Positions 10,920 through 22,930 are shown, counted from the first letter of the stretch. The stretch: 64,000 nucleotides of DNA from Bettongia penicillata ogilbyi (GCA_023548195.1 JAJHZJ010000808.1:6626389-6690388); one strand, 5' to 3'. Numbers and translations are program-made. Notes: generated by a model from the letters alone, not told the origin.

Positions 10920-11469
10920 GGTTTTTTGTTGTTTTTTTTTAAATTTTCATTTTCCATTTAAATTTATTTATTTGTTTTCAACATTCATTTCCACAAAATT
11001 TTGGGTTCCAAATTTTCTCCCCATTTCTCCCCTCCCTCAACTCCCAAACACCAAGCATTCTAATTACACCTATCACCAATCTGTCCTTCCTTCTAACATC
11101 CCTCCCTTCCCTTATCCCCATCTTCTCTTATGTCCTGTAGAGCAAGGTAACTTTCTATACCCCATGACCTGTGTTTCTTATTTCCTAGTTGCAAGAACAA
11201 TACTCAATAGTTGTCCCTAAAACTTTGAGTTCCAATTTCTCTTCATCCTTTTCTCTCCACCCATTCCCTTTGGGAAGGCAAGCAATTCAATATAGGCCAT
11301 ATGTGTGTAGTTTTGCAAATGACTTTCATAATAGTTGTGTTGTGTAAGACTAGCTATATTTCCCTCCATCCTATCCTGCCCCTTGTTTTTTCTATTCTCT
11401 CTTTTGATCCTATCCCTCCCCAAGAGTGTTGACTTCTAATTGCTTCCTCCTCCCACTGCCCTCTCTTCC

Positions 11470-11490
11470 ATCATCCCCCCCCCCCCGCTT
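11470..11490. repeat. Poly-C tract
   Basis: An uninterrupted run of about 13 C inside the HAL1-like element, in the pyrimidine-rich inter-ORF-like region. Confidence 0.9.
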
Positions 11491-11773
11491 ATCCCTTTCT
11501 CCCCCATTTTCCTGTATTGTAAGATAGGTTTTCATACCAAAATGAGTGTGCATTTTTTTCCTTACTTTAGTTGAATGTGATGAGAGTAAGCTTCATGTTT
11601 TTTCTCTCACCTCCTCCCTTTTCCCCTCCACTGAAAAGTCTTTTACTTGCCTCTTTTATGAGAGATAATTTGCCCCACTCCATTTCTCCCTTTCTCCTCT
11701 CAATTTATTTCTCTCTCACTGCTTAATTTCATTTTTTTAAAGATATGATTCCATCCTATTCAATTCACCTGTG

Positions 11774-11810
11774 CTGTGTGTGTGTATGTGTGTGTGTGTG
11801 TGTGTGTGTA
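11774..11810. repeat. (TG)n microsatellite
   Basis: TG dinucleotide run with one TA interruption, inside the HAL1-like element downstream of its ORF1. Confidence 0.95.
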
Positions 11811-13720
11811 ATCCCACCAACTACCCAGATACTGAAAAAAAGTTTCAAGAGTTACAAATATTGTCTTTCCATGTAGGGATGTAAATAGTTCTACTTTAGT
11901 AAGTCCTTTATGATTTCTCTTTGCTGTTTACCTTTTCATGCTTCTTTTCATTCTTGTGTTTGAAAGTCAAATTTTCTTTTCAGCTCTGGTCTTTTCATCA
12001 AGAATGTTTGAAAGTCCTCTATTTTATTGAAAGACTATTTTTTCCCCTGAAGTATTATACTCAGTTTTGCTGGGTAGGTGATTCTTGGTTTTAGTCCTAG
12101 TTCCTTTAAATTCTGGAATATCCTATTCCATACCCTTCGATCCCTTAATGTAGAAACTGCTAGATCCTGTTATCCTGATTGTATTTCCACAATACTTGAA
12201 TTGTTTCTTTCTAGCTGCTTGCAATATTTTCTCCTTGACCTGGGAACTCTGGAATTTGACCACAATGTTCCTAGGAATTTCTCTTTTTGGATCTCTTTCA
12301 GGTGGTGATTGGTGGATTCCTTGAATACCTAATTTTCCCTCTGGTTCTAGAATATCAGGGCAGTTTTCCTTGATAATTTCATGAAAGATGATGTCTAGGC
12401 TCTTTTTTGATCATGGTTTCAGGTAGTCCCATAATTTTTAAATTGTCTCTCCTGGATCTATTTTCCGGGTCAGTTGTTTTTCCAATGTGATATTTCACAT
12501 TATCTTCCAATTTTTCATTTTTTTGGTTTTATTTTGTGATTTCTTGGTTTCTCATAAAGTCATTAACCTCCACTTGTTTCATTCTAATTTTTAAAGAACT
12601 GTTTTCTTCAGTGAACTTTTGTACCTCCTTTTCCATTTGGCCAATTCTGCTTTTTGAAGCACTCTTCTCCTCATTGTCTTTTTGGACCTCTTTTGCCAAT
12701 TGAGTTAGCCTATTTTTAAAGGTGTTATTTTCTTCAGTATTTTTTTGGGTTTCCTTTAGCAAGGTGTTGCTTTTAATGCTTTTCTTGCATCTCATTTCTC
12801 TTCCAAGTTTTTCCTCCACCTCTCTTACTTGCTTTTCAAAATCCTTTTTGAGCTCTTCCATGGCCTGAGAGCATTGAATATTTATTTTGGATGTTTGGGA
12901 TACAGAAGCCTTGACTTCTATGTCTTTCCCTTATGGTATGCATTGTTCTTCCTCACCCGAAAAGAAGGGAGAAGATATCTGTTCACCAAGAAAGTAACCT
13001 TTAATGGTCTTATTTTTTTTCCCTTTTTTGGGCATTTTCCCAATCAGTTACTTGGCTTTTGGGTCCTTTGTCAAGAGTAGGGTATACTCTGGGAATCTGT
13101 AAGATCTCACTTCCTCCTAGGTGGCACAATCAAGCATGTACACTGGTCTGGGAGCAGGCAGAGATTTTGTGCACAGAATCTTAGCAGAGTTTCCTCTCTA
13201 CAACCACCTGACCTCCAGATCTGCCAGCTCCCTCAGGGCTTCTTTCAGCCTCGTCAGTGCCCCCAGGGGTTTTTACGATCCAAGAATGGATGCGGGTTGC
13301 CAGGAGAACTGCTGCCGCCTGCCTGATGTGGCCTCTGCAGCTGGCTGCTGCCTGAGGCTGGAGCTATGGGAAGGCCCTTCTCCCTTCCCGGCCAGCTGAA
13401 AAAACCCCATCATTGACCTTTGGTGCCTGTGGGTTGAGGCATCTGGGAACTGTTGCTAGGGATTCCGCAATTGGAGATTCCACCCCCGAGGGCTGTTTGT
13501 GAGCTGGGCTTTGCTTGGCATCCAGTGCAACAGATTTTTCCCATGGGCCTTTCAGGTCACCCTGGGCTGGAAGTCTACTCCACTCTGTTGTTCTCCACTT
13601 CTACTGCTCCAAAATTTGTTGAGAGTCCCTCTCTACTGGTATTTTATGGGCTGTGTGGGGAGAGCCTGCATTTTTGTGTTTTTCTACTCTACCATCTTGG
13701 CTCTGCCCCCATTTTTTCAT

Positions 13721-14330
13721 AATAGAATCAGAAATTTGAGGAAAAAAGTATCTCTGATGAAGGAGGATCAAGGAAGACTACATGGAAGGTAATGACATCT
13801 GAGTTGTTGCTTGACTTGATTTGAGGTGTTGATTTGATTTGAGGTACAGACTTCAATAGATGGAGAAAAGCTAGGGAGAGCTAGGGAGAAAGTCTGTTAC
13901 AGGCATGGAAGAAAGTTTAAGCAAAGGCATGGGAAGGAGGGATTGAAACATTAAGAGTTGATCATTCAGTTTGGTTGGATTGTAAAATATATGAAAGGGT
14001 GTCGCATAAGATGATTCTGCAAAAGTAAGTGGAAGACAGATTGTGGAAGACCTTGAATGCCAAGATCAGGAGTTTATATTTTATTCAGCAGGTAATAGGG
14101 AGTCATTGATAGTATTTGAGTAGTGGGATGATTTGATCAGAGTAGTGTCTTAGGAATGTTGCTCTGAGAGCAGTATGAAGGATGATTTGGAGAGGAGGTA
14201 GGAAACAAGAATTTCATTTAGGAAGATATTACCCCTTAACTGGTGAGAAGCAGTAAAATAATTCATGGTCTAGATGAGAAGAGATTAGGATCTGAATCAG
14301 TCTAGTTGCACTGGAATTGGAAAGTAAAAG
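13721..14330 (-). repeat. L2 LINE, second part
   Basis: 'ggcatggaagaaagtttaag', 'gattgtggaagaccttgaat', 'gccaagatcaggagtttata' and 'gggagtcattgatagtattt' occur in the order expected for the reverse complement of L2. With 10785-10919 it flanks the HAL1-like element. Confidence 0.65.
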
Positions 14331-14940
14331 GGAGATATATTTTTTAGAAGCCAATAATAAGTTATAAGAACACAAACTACTCTAACTTTTGACCTGTAGA
14401 TGTGATGATCAGTATGAAATTTTCCAATTTGCAGCATCTTTGTTATAGGAAGCATGGAGATTTTATAATGCTAACTTTATTAACAGCTGTTAAATACTGC
14501 AATAGAGAGATAATTTCATTTTTGGGGGTACTGACTCCATCTACACAAGGAGCATTTTTTCTTGTTCCAGAGTTTCTGTGGTCAAAAGGTTGGCATTTGG
14601 TGGCTAGTCATATGGTGATACATCTCTTTGGCTATATATCTATAGCAAGATTAGTTCTTGAATGACAAGTGCACATCTTTTCCCCCCATCATATCTATAC
14701 CATGACACTTTCAGCTTGGTAGAATTTATGCTCCACTAGAATAATCTTCAAGCACTCAAGGTCATTCTTGTGCCACATTAAGTTCTCCAAATAGAACTTA
14801 AATACAAAACTATCACTAGATGACTTTTATTTTGCTTATTTTTTTTAGAATGGAAAACTTTTAATTGGTTTTAAATAATTGTCCAAGTTTCTTTCATTCA
14901 GTAAAATAGCTGTAAAAGACAATTACCTCTTCCTCTAAAG
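14331..14940. other. Intron sequence, nothing recognised
   Basis: AT-rich. An 87-codon open frame at 14402-14665 (+) has no recognised domain and is probably chance. Confidence 0.4.
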
Positions 14941-14944
14941 GAAT

Positions 14945-15440
14945 GATTAATTGATCCATCCATGCAACAATAATTTACTCAGAACATTCTATGTGAAAGG
15001 AAGTGTGCTCAGTGTTTGGGGTAGTACAAAAGTCTCCTCCTGATTCAGATGAGTTTGTACTTGAATGGGATAGGTAAGGCATGAACAAAAGTAAATATAT
15101 TATGAAGCATGCAAATGCATAAAAAAATATGAAACAAAGTGCTGTGAAAATTCAGAGGGAGGGTTGTTAGCACTTTGAAGTGGGCAAATTAAAGAAGACT
15201 TTTTAAAGGAAGCAATGAAATTGGCCCTTACAGGGTAGGATAGAATTTCAACAGTGGATAAGGGTAATAGAGACATTCTAATAATAGGGAATGATGTGGG
15301 TAAAGACCCAGAGATGGGAAAATGTGGAACATGGCTTGGGGAATGGCAAACAATCCATCCTTACTGCACAAGTATATGTAAGATATTTGTTTGTAGCAGA
15401 GTTGTAACTTTTGTATGCCTTTAAATGCTATTGAGGCAAA
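14945..15440 (-). repeat. L2 LINE fragment
   Basis: Reverse-complement L2 text: 'gttggcccttacagggtagg'-like wording, 'gtaaagacccagagatggga', 'gtatgccttt'. Landmark order is kept but divergence is high. Confidence 0.5.
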
Positions 15441-16131
15441 AAGTTGTACTTTTTGTGAGGTTTATGTGACAATGAGAATTCTCCACATCTAGCTTGTCTC
15501 TCCACCACTTCTTTTGAATATAGAGAATTCTTACCAGAAGTAGCTCAATGTCTTCATTGTAAAGTGTGAGTGGCTTGTTCCATTCCATTCTTTCTGTCAT
15601 CCATGGTCTGACATTGCGCACTGAGGGCTGGCATGGTAGTATTTGCTAAGATTCAGATAATTAAGAAACCCCAAACCTAGAAGCCTTCTTCTGTCCCCCT
15701 TCCTTGTCCAGATATGATTCTTGCATGTTCCTTCCATTCCCACTAGGTTTCCTAAGGCTGTCAGCATCATTTTCTTTTGTTCTTTTTCTTCCCTTTTCTT
15801 GGACTCCTTGTTCCCTTTATGTCTTTCCTTTTCTAATTCTCTCTTTTTCCCTCTGGTCTTAGTGAAGTTCCATGACTCAGATCATAAGAGAGTGTCCTGC
15901 AGAGTTAATGTTCCTTGTCCTGATGCAAGGATATTGATCTCAGAGGATGACAGATAGTTTCTGTGGAGAAAAACTCTGACCATGAATCCTATCCTGACTT
16001 GTGTAGTCCTGTGACTTTCTTGAATCTATACATTTTCAATTTTAGAAATAGCCAGAGTGGGTTGCAACTCCTGCTGGTGGGAAGTGCTTCTTTCCAGTCA
16101 TCTCACCTAATTGGCCAGCTATTTTCTAATG
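15441..16131. other. Intron sequence, nothing recognised
   Basis: No gene or repeat family recognised. A pyrimidine-rich stretch lies at about 15765-15860. Confidence 0.4.
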
Positions 16132-16244
16132 CAAGGGTGGGGAACCTGTGTGCAGCCCTTTGAAGTTTGGATTCAGACAAAGGAGCTCACTAGAGGACCT
16201 AGAGGGCCACTTGTGGCCTCTAGGCTGCAGGTTCCCCACCCCTG
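16132..16244 (+). mobile_element. hAT-type MITE with terminal inverted repeats
   Basis: The element has inverted ends: left CAAGGGTGGGGAACCTGTG, right complement CAGGGGTGGGGAACCTGCAG. It is flanked by 8-base sequences ttctaatg (16124-16131) and ttttaatt (16245-16252), identical at 6 of 8 positions, as expected for an old hAT target-site duplication. Internal wording ('ggacctagagggccacttgt') is shared with the copy at 20375. Non-autonomous; no transposase. Confidence 0.75.
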
Positions 16245-16312
16245 TTTTAATTCAATGGCATTTTAAATTCATGATAACCTGACTCTATTGTAGCAGTTGT
16301 CATTTGAATGAG

Positions 16313-16348
16313 TAATGCTAAACTCTGAAGTAATGCTAAACTCTGAAG
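16313..16348. repeat. Perfect 18-bp tandem duplication
   Basis: The unit TAATGCTAAACTCTGAAG occurs twice head to tail without a mismatch. No further copies are seen. Confidence 0.95.
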
Positions 16349-17004
16349 GCTGTTCTGAAAGAATGACGTTGGGCTCTGGTTAATTATTTTTAGTGACAGT
16401 CTCTGGCTTATCTCTAGTAAATTAGCACCAGGTGTTTCCAAAAACTTAGGGAAGCAATGTAACAGCAGGTCTTTGCAAATATTATTGTGGTCTCATGGAT
16501 CACTCTGACAAAGTTTCTGGGATTCATTTGAAATGATGTATTTGGAATGAATATAAAAGCTCTATATACCTAATAGCTGAAAATAGATGAATCCTATAAA
16601 TATATCAATCATAGCATCTCAGGAGAACTTTTCTTTCTAAAACACCAAGTAGAAAAAGAGAACTTCTGGATATTTTAGGTTTAGGAGAATTTTGCAAGCA
16701 ACATTCATCTAAGAATTGGGATTACTTTGATTAGGGTTGCATTACTAATGTAGTAATTTGATGGTATTTGTTTTTGTGGGAAGAAGAAAGAGTGTTTTCT
16801 TGTGTGCTTTTAATCTATATACCCATCAACAAAAGAAAGTCAGAGGGTTTTCCCAGGATTCTCCAAAGGTACCTGACCTGGCCTTGGCAATGACACTTCC
16901 AAATATGTAGCTTTTTCATATCATCTAATGTAAACAAGGAATAGAAAATGTTTGTTATCCCTAAAGTCCAAAAGCTTCATTAATTTATAAGTTGACTCTT
17001 CAAT
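16349..17004. other. Intron sequence, nothing recognised
   Basis: No recognised gene or repeat. Confidence 0.4.
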
Positions 17005-17240
17005 ATAGTGTAGTAGAGAGACCACTAGACCTAGAATCAGGAGGATTTGAGTTCAAATCCATCATTAGACACTAACTTGCGTGTGAATCTAGACAAATCA
17101 TTTCATGTTTGCCTCAGTTTCCTTAACTGTAAAATGTGAGTAATAATAGTACCTACCTCTCAGAATTTTTGTGAGGAAAAAGTGAAATAATATTTGTCAA
17201 GGGTTTTGTAAACCTTAAAGCTCTATCATCATTATCATAA
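17005..17240 (+). repeat. MIR3-type SINE
   Basis: 'gtgtagtagagagaccacta', 'gaggatttgagttcaaatcc', 'tgcctcagtttccttaactg', 'gtacctacctctcagaattt' and the 'gtaaaccttaaagctctatc' tail follow MIR3 order from head to end. Confidence 0.8.
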
Positions 17241-17519
17241 CAGGTTTGGTTAGCAATTTTCATAATCATGAGAAAGTTTCCCGAAGACCTTTTGCTTCTC
17301 CTAGGTAAGAAAGTAAAACTGACATCTATCTAATTTTAACTTTTCTCATGTACCGGGGCAGAAGTGAATGCTTCCATTTTAGGTTTTCTGCAGTTAGCAC
17401 ATCCATGGCTATTGAAGAAGTTTACAAGAGAAGAAAGAGATATTCTAAGCTACAACTGCAGAAGAAAGACAAACAAAAGATGAGTCAGCTAACCGTTCTC
17501 TTAAGCATAGTGTCCTTTG

Positions 17520-18290
17520 ATATTGGCTATTATTTTTTAAAACAGTTTTTTACTGATATATTTGTTTTTGAAGCATCTATGTTTCCTTATGTATCCCTTC
17601 CCTTTCTTTCCCAGAGTGTCATCCCTTGGAATAGGTTCTTAAACTTTTTTTTGTGACATCTATCTCTTTGGCAGTCTGATTAAACCTATGGATTCCTTGG
17701 AATAATGTTTTTAAATACATAAAATACACAGAATTACAAAAGAAACAAATCAAAATGAAATGCAGTTACCAAAATATTTTTTAAAATTGTTCGTGTTAAC
17801 TATTCCTATCTTTTAACAAAGAATTTTTTAAAATGGAGGTAAAAGAGAAGTAAAAAAATAAACAAAACCAAATACTACATATAAAAAAAACCTTTGATAT
17901 TATGTACAATATTCTACACCCGTGGACCTACCCATACTTTTGTAAAGTAATGGGGTGTGATGTCTTCTCATGTCTCTTTGGGACCAAGCTTATTCTTTAT
18001 AATTTTGCAACATTCAATTTTGACTCTGTTGTGGTGGTTGTTCCTTCCATATACACTGTTGTGCTCATGTATTGGTCATTTTACTTCACTTTGCATCATT
18101 TTATGTAAGTCTTTCCATGCTTCTCTGTTTTCGACATATTTATAGTTTCTTGTTGCACAGTAACTGTCCATTGCATTCATGTGTTACAATTTCTTTAGCC
18201 ATTCCTCAAACAATGGTCATCTATTTTAGTTTTAGATCTTTGCTACTGCAAAAAAGAATGCTGCTATAAATTATTTTTGTGCATATGAAA
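17520..18290 (-). repeat. Old L1 3' region, interrupted
   Basis: The text 'gtaagtctttccatgcttct', 'tttagccattcctcaaacaa', 'gatctttgctactgcaaaaa' is the reverse complement of the L1 ORF2 C-terminus, comparable to 63240-63400 in the L1 at the right end. The 3'-UTR-like part is at 17520-17635. Between them (about 17636-17790) lies a separate repeat. Confidence 0.6.
17636..17790 (+). repeat. Decayed DNA-transposon-like repeat
   Basis: 'ggttcttaaac' and 'gtgacatctatctctttggc' 'agtctgattaaacctatgga' followed by 'aataatgtttttaaatacat' matches a conserved mammalian element; its start is also seen in reverse at 26285-26370. The family name is not certain. Confidence 0.5.
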
Positions 18291-19104
18291 CTTTTTTTTT
18301 TGTCAGTGACCCTCTCGTGATTAGAGGCCAGAGAAAAAAATGGTTATGTATGAAGTGAGTAAAATATAGTGCAATTTGAGAAAAGCTTATAAACTTTCAA
18401 AATATGGTCAATTTTCAATGAGAAGGGCCAAAGAATATACACTGCCATGTGGTGATGGAGCAGACAGTGTTATAATTAATTTTTCCCTAGCAAACTTTTC
18501 ATCCTGTTATTTTTTATGATTGTGTTGCATTTTCTTAATTCAATATCCCAACATATTGGTCAAGTTTGAGTTTTAGAGTTGCTTCTCCTCTACACATTAC
18601 AGAGTTATTTCTAAAATAGCTATTATGCCCTTTCTCTTTTTTAATAATATTGGAGGAATCAATAGATATTTACTTCCAGAATTAGACTGCTTCGTTTGCA
18701 CTTTGAGCCCTACATTCACTTTAAAGTTAATAGGTTCAATGGTCAAGATCACTTAGCTCTTGACTGACTATCAGTAGTAATGACTGGAAAGATCTGGTGC
18801 TGTGTTGGCCAAGACAGATTTCCCATAGAGGGTTATCTACTACTTACCTCAGGAAACCAGATCAACATTGTTAAAGTTTCAGATTTCATTTCCTTTACCT
18901 TGAAAGTTTCTCTGGCTTTTCTCTTTGTATCTAACCTATTGCCTAGTTTTCACTTGGCTTCTAAAGCTTTCACCTTAATTTAAAATTTCTCTAGTCAAGT
19001 CTTTCTGATATTTAAGGACCAGTCTATCTAAGAATAGAGGTTCATCACTGTAGGTTTGGAAACCATTTGATTAATGTTTTTGGTGACAGTGACTTGTGAC
19101 ACTT
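18291..19104. other. Intron sequence, nothing recognised
   Basis: AT-rich without recognised features. Confidence 0.4.
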
Positions 19105-19297
19105 CCTTCTAAGGTCGAAACACTGACTCTGGAGATAGATGCTTTGGGTTCAACTCCCACCTCTGATGAGAAGTCCCTGGGTGACTTTGGACAAGTCACT
19201 TAATTTATGTGAGCCTTAGTTTACTCATTATTAAAATAACAAAGTTGGATTAATTGGCCTCTGAAGTCCCTTCCAACTCTAGACTTATGATTCTAAA
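19105..19297 (+). repeat. THER-type CORE-SINE
   Basis: 'gctttgggttcaactcccac', 'gtgactttggacaagtcact' and the tail 'ggcctctgaagtcccttcca' 'actctagacttatgattct' are diagnostic of a marsupial THER SINE. Confidence 0.8.
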
Positions 19298-19309
19298 CAC
19301 TAAATTATG

Positions 19310-19690
19310 ACATGGGATATATATATATATTAATAAAATCATAGATGCTTTAAATTGCATTGAGTAGTTAATTCCTCATTTTAGCCTTTAGACAATTTGC
19401 CCATTCCTGAGGTCCTGAACTAGCATTAAGACCTTGGCTTCATTCCTGTCCCCTTTCCCTTCCATCGATTCTCTGCCTTTCCTGACTGCACAGTAATGCT
19501 ATGGTGCCATCATTACTCTCTGTATTTCTGGGACTAATGAATGTGGAGACACTTACCAACTGATAGTATAAATTGCTTATAGTATTCGATAATATGTATA
19601 CATTAGTTGTATGTATAATAATGTATATATAATGCAATGTTACATACATAATAATAAAATATATATAATAATATAATAATATGTATATAT
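19310..19690. repeat. AT-rich and TA-repeat stretch
   Basis: Contains a TA run at about 19318-19331 and a low-complexity ATA/TATATA block at about 19600-19690. Confidence 0.6.
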
Positions 19691-20374
19691 CAGTTGAGAT
19701 TATACATTAAAATAAATTCTAAACTCTTCTCTATAAATACATTTAATAATAATGAAAGTGATGAAACTAACGAACGTTCTCAGCATTGTTAGATTTCTGT
19801 GACTTTCAACAGACTCCTCATTCACTTGAATCCCACATTTGGTTAAATGAAAAAGATTCTGCATGTCAAGAGTCAAGCCAGGATTGAAATTTAATGTCCA
19901 TTTTTTAGGTCTTGTCCATCTAGAATCTCTCCTTTTTCTATAGCACAGTTGTGCTCATGTATAAGCACCAGAAATAAAGGGATTGGCTTAACCTGATTGC
20001 AACTTGATGAAAGGATCAAACCACAGAATAACCATGCATTCATCTTAAGGGAGTAGTTTTAAGGGAGTGACTAATATGATTTTTTTCTAACCTCTAAATC
20101 TCTATCACACAGAAAACTGAACAATTGAACTCTTGTTGCTTTAGATTTAACTAAGTCATATAATCTAACACTTCTCTAATTACAGTATTTTTCCTTTTAT
20201 ATGTAAAATTTTATGTGTGTATATGTGTGTGTGGGGAAGTTGTTTTCACTTTCACACTGCTACATCTAATAGGTTCTCCTGTGCTTAGGGGGTCAAGAAG
20301 TTGGTTTACTTAGAGACCCCAAATCATACTTTCTGGTCAGGGTGTTTTATATCTGATTTGACCTTGGTATAGCA

Positions 20375-20550
20375 CAGGGGTAGGAAACCTGTTGCCTCAA
20401 GGCTACATGTGGCTCTTTGAATGAATCCAAACTTCATAGAATAAATCCCTTTAATAAAAGGATCTGTAAAACCTAGACTCCGTCAAAAGGCCATACCCAA
20501 AGACTTAGAAGGCCCCATGTGGCCTTGAGATCACAGGTCCCCAACCCCTG
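20375..20550 (+). mobile_element. hAT-type MITE with perfect 8-bp target-site duplication
   Basis: Starts CAGGGGTAGGAAACCTGTTG and ends with the complement CAGGGGTTGGGGACCTGTG. It is bounded on both sides by the identical octamer GTATAGCA (20367-20374 and 20551-20558), the 8-base duplication made by hAT transposases. Internal text 'ggctacatgtggctctttga' and 'ggccccatgtggccttgaga' makes it partly palindromic. At 176 bases with no coding capacity, it would have been moved by a transposase encoded elsewhere. Confidence 0.9.
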
Positions 20551-20734
20551 GTATAGCATATCTCAGGTTGCTCTCTCAGGTGATAGAGTTCTGTTTTGGT
20601 AGAGACTCTCTGGACACAATGCTTTAATCCAAAAATTAGCACCTTTTTAAATCTAGAAATAATACTTTCAAATGCAATCAAAGGTGTAGATTTTTGCACA
20701 AATGTATTTTTAGGTATGCAGAACACATCATATA

Positions 20735-20805
20735 TATGACTGCTATGGGTTGGACATGTTGGCTTTGAAGGTTCCTTCTAGCTCCAGATCTATGATCATC
20801 TGTTC
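20735..20805 (+). repeat. THER SINE tail
   Basis: 'gggttggacatgttggcttt' 'gaaggttccttctagctcca' 'gatctatgatcatctg' corresponds to the THER 3' tail; the head is absent or beyond recognition. Confidence 0.55.
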
Positions 20806-21795
20806 CCAGGATTAATAAAGATGATATTATTACTGATAACAATTTATCATTTCAATTTCTACTTCAAATTTATTTTTCCTATTGCCCACTCTATGATACC
20901 TTCCAATTTTCCTAATGTCCCTGAAGTTTCTACCTGAGTTGCTTTCAGTCATTTTAAAAGTAAGAGCAGAACCATTTCTAACATGGAGACTAATATAATA
21001 AGGAATGACATGGAGAATGGCGGCAGGAATTCTGGTTAGTCATTATGCTTAAAATGGAGTACCACCTGTGTGGGAGAATAGATTATAGTATTATTCTTAG
21101 TAAGAGGAAGGCTATAAGGAAAGAGACCCTATGCCACATAGTATATGTGATACTATTTCCCACCCCCACCCCCCAATCATTCCCATTGCATAAAAAAGCA
21201 ACAACATCAGTAGAAAGAATGGTCTTTTTTCATAACATAACCCCCCCTCACCCTCATACCAATAGAAACTGACCACTAAAGAGACTCTGGAGTTAGTAAA
21301 GCAGGACTTATTTCACACTTGAGAAGCTAGGACAGAAAAGCCATTTGCATGCACTGTAGGGTAGGTCTAAGTCATGGCCAGCATTTTAGCAGCGCTGTCT
21401 CAGCTAACCTAACCTCAGCTGGCCTCCTCACAATTTTTTTTGATTTATGGTAAAGAGGAAAGACTTCTTTATAGATTGTACCAGCTGGGCCACAAAAACA
21501 CTGGCTATGGCTAGACTTGTAAGAGAGCAGAAAGGCAGAGTCATATTGGAGTTTTCAGAAGACCACTTGAAAGTCTGCTTGTGTCCAAATGTACCCTCCA
21601 CACATGGTATATATTCTAAGATATACCCTGATGCATTAAGCTTACTTTTTTGAGTAACATAGAAGACTACTTTAAAAATGACATATCTTGATCCCCTAAG
21701 ATGGAAATGATTTCTCTTCATTTGCTCTCTTAATGCTTCTTACAAGTCTTTGACACTAATTGCACTAATCATATTATAGTTTATTTTATAGTTAT
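20806..21795. other. Intron sequence, possible degraded LTR
   Basis: C-rich runs at about 21162-21177 and 21240-21256, then 'gttagtaaagcaggacttat' 'ttcacacttgagaagctagg' (about 21291-21330), which recalls the R/U5 side of an LTR on the minus strand. Neither ends nor a duplication could be found, so it is not called as an LTR. Confidence 0.3.
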
Positions 21796-21799
21796 GTAA

Positions 21800-21905
21800 T
21801 CTTTATCCTGAGAACAGAGATGATATCTTATTTATACTTTTTTCCAGTGTCCAAATACAAAGCATTACATATAGTAGATACTTAAATGTCTGTTGAATAA
21901 TGAAT
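21800..21905 (+). repeat. L2 3' end
   Basis: 'gagaacagagatgatatctt' and 'agtagatacttaaatgtctg' 'ttgaataatgaat' match the last 100 bases of L2. Confidence 0.6.
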
Positions 21906-22449
21906 CAATTAATTCAAGTAATGAGCTATCACAGTACTGTTCACATGGCAAGAGATGAATAATTTGTTGATTCGAATTTGTTTATCAGATTACCTAGATA
22001 TTAGCTTAGAAAGCAACACCTGTAGGATATAGGACAAATGAACTCTAAAAGAGGTGAGATGGGAAAGAAAGGTTCAAAGAATGGAGCAGCATAGTGACTG
22101 TTTCTAGGGGATTAATACAACATATGAGGCAGCTAAAAATCTGATGAGAGAATAAAAAATGGGAAGTGATGGTGGGAAGGTGGTGGTGGTGGTAGTGGAG
22201 TATGTGAATATTGGGTAGGAAGTTACCTACTTAAATACTGGGACATTTTCCCTTTGTTATAACTAATGATGAGAAAGTATTATTTACTAAAGTGTTTTTT
22301 CTTACCAAATAAAAAACAAATTCATACATTTGTCTTAGTGGTACATGCCTTTATTGATAACAAGCTATAAGATTTGTACATATGTCAAAAAATTACAAAC
22401 TGAATCAAACTAATTGAAATGTTCAAACACTTTTAAAGGAATTTGCTAG

Positions 22450-22930
22450 TGAGAGTTTTGTCATTTAATTTTTCAACATTGTATTTATTTTATATGCATT
22501 ATAATCTGTCACCACCACCATCCCCTTCCCTCAAACAAACAAACGAAACCAACTGATCATAAGCATACTGTACAGGAAAACAAATATTCATATTGGTTAT
22601 ACCCAAACTATATGTCTATCTTTGGAGGGCTTCAACTTCAGGCTTTTGGGTCAGTGGTTTAAGAATATATTGACCAGAATCCTAAAACCTTTCAAAGTTA
22701 TATTTTCTATAATGTGTTTGTTACATAATTTTTTCATACTTTTGCTTACCTTGCATAATCTTATGGAAGTCTTCCTTGTATCTTCTGAAATTGTCCATTT
22801 TATCAATTTTATGGCATGACAAAATGCCATTACATTTGTTTACTCTACTTTGTTTAGATGTTCCCCAAATAGGAGGACATTCCATTAGTTTCCAGTTTGG
22901 GGTTATCACAAAAAGAACTGCTGTAAGTAC
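22450..22930 (-). repeat. Old L1 ORF2 3' fragment
   Basis: 'gaagtcttccttgtatcttc', 'tttagatgttccccaaatag' and 'caaaaagaactgctgtaagt' align in order with the reverse complement of the ORF2 C-terminal region of the L1 near 63240-63400. The 3' side is A/C-rich ('acaaacaaacgaaac'). Confidence 0.55.

Larger units (their letters stand above)
10920..13710 (-). mobile_element. HAL1-like (half-L1) retrotransposon, near full length
   Basis: On the minus strand the element starts at 13710 with GGGGGCAGAGCCAAGATGGT, the usual 5' start of marsupial L1. A leader of about 850 bases follows, then ORF1 begins at 12861 and is open for 110 codons: a Lys/Glu-rich coiled coil with repeats of the type IGQMEKEVQKFTEENSSLK. 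Beyond a stop, another frame at about 12466-12401 still reads ENRSRRDNLKIMGLPE, the signature at the start of the L1 ORF1p RNA-binding region. After ORF1 come sequences matching the inter-ORF region of the L1 at 58741-63835 (compare 11217-11650 with about 60020-60300), then an A-rich 3' end at about 10920-10945. No endonuclease or reverse transcriptase sequence is present. The half-L1 architecture, and not simple truncation, is inferred because both ends are present. Stops and frameshifts show it is inactive. Confidence 0.7.

Noticed and set aside
21291..21430. Possible degraded LTR
   Set aside because: R/U5-like text only; no TG...CA ends or flanking duplication could be located.
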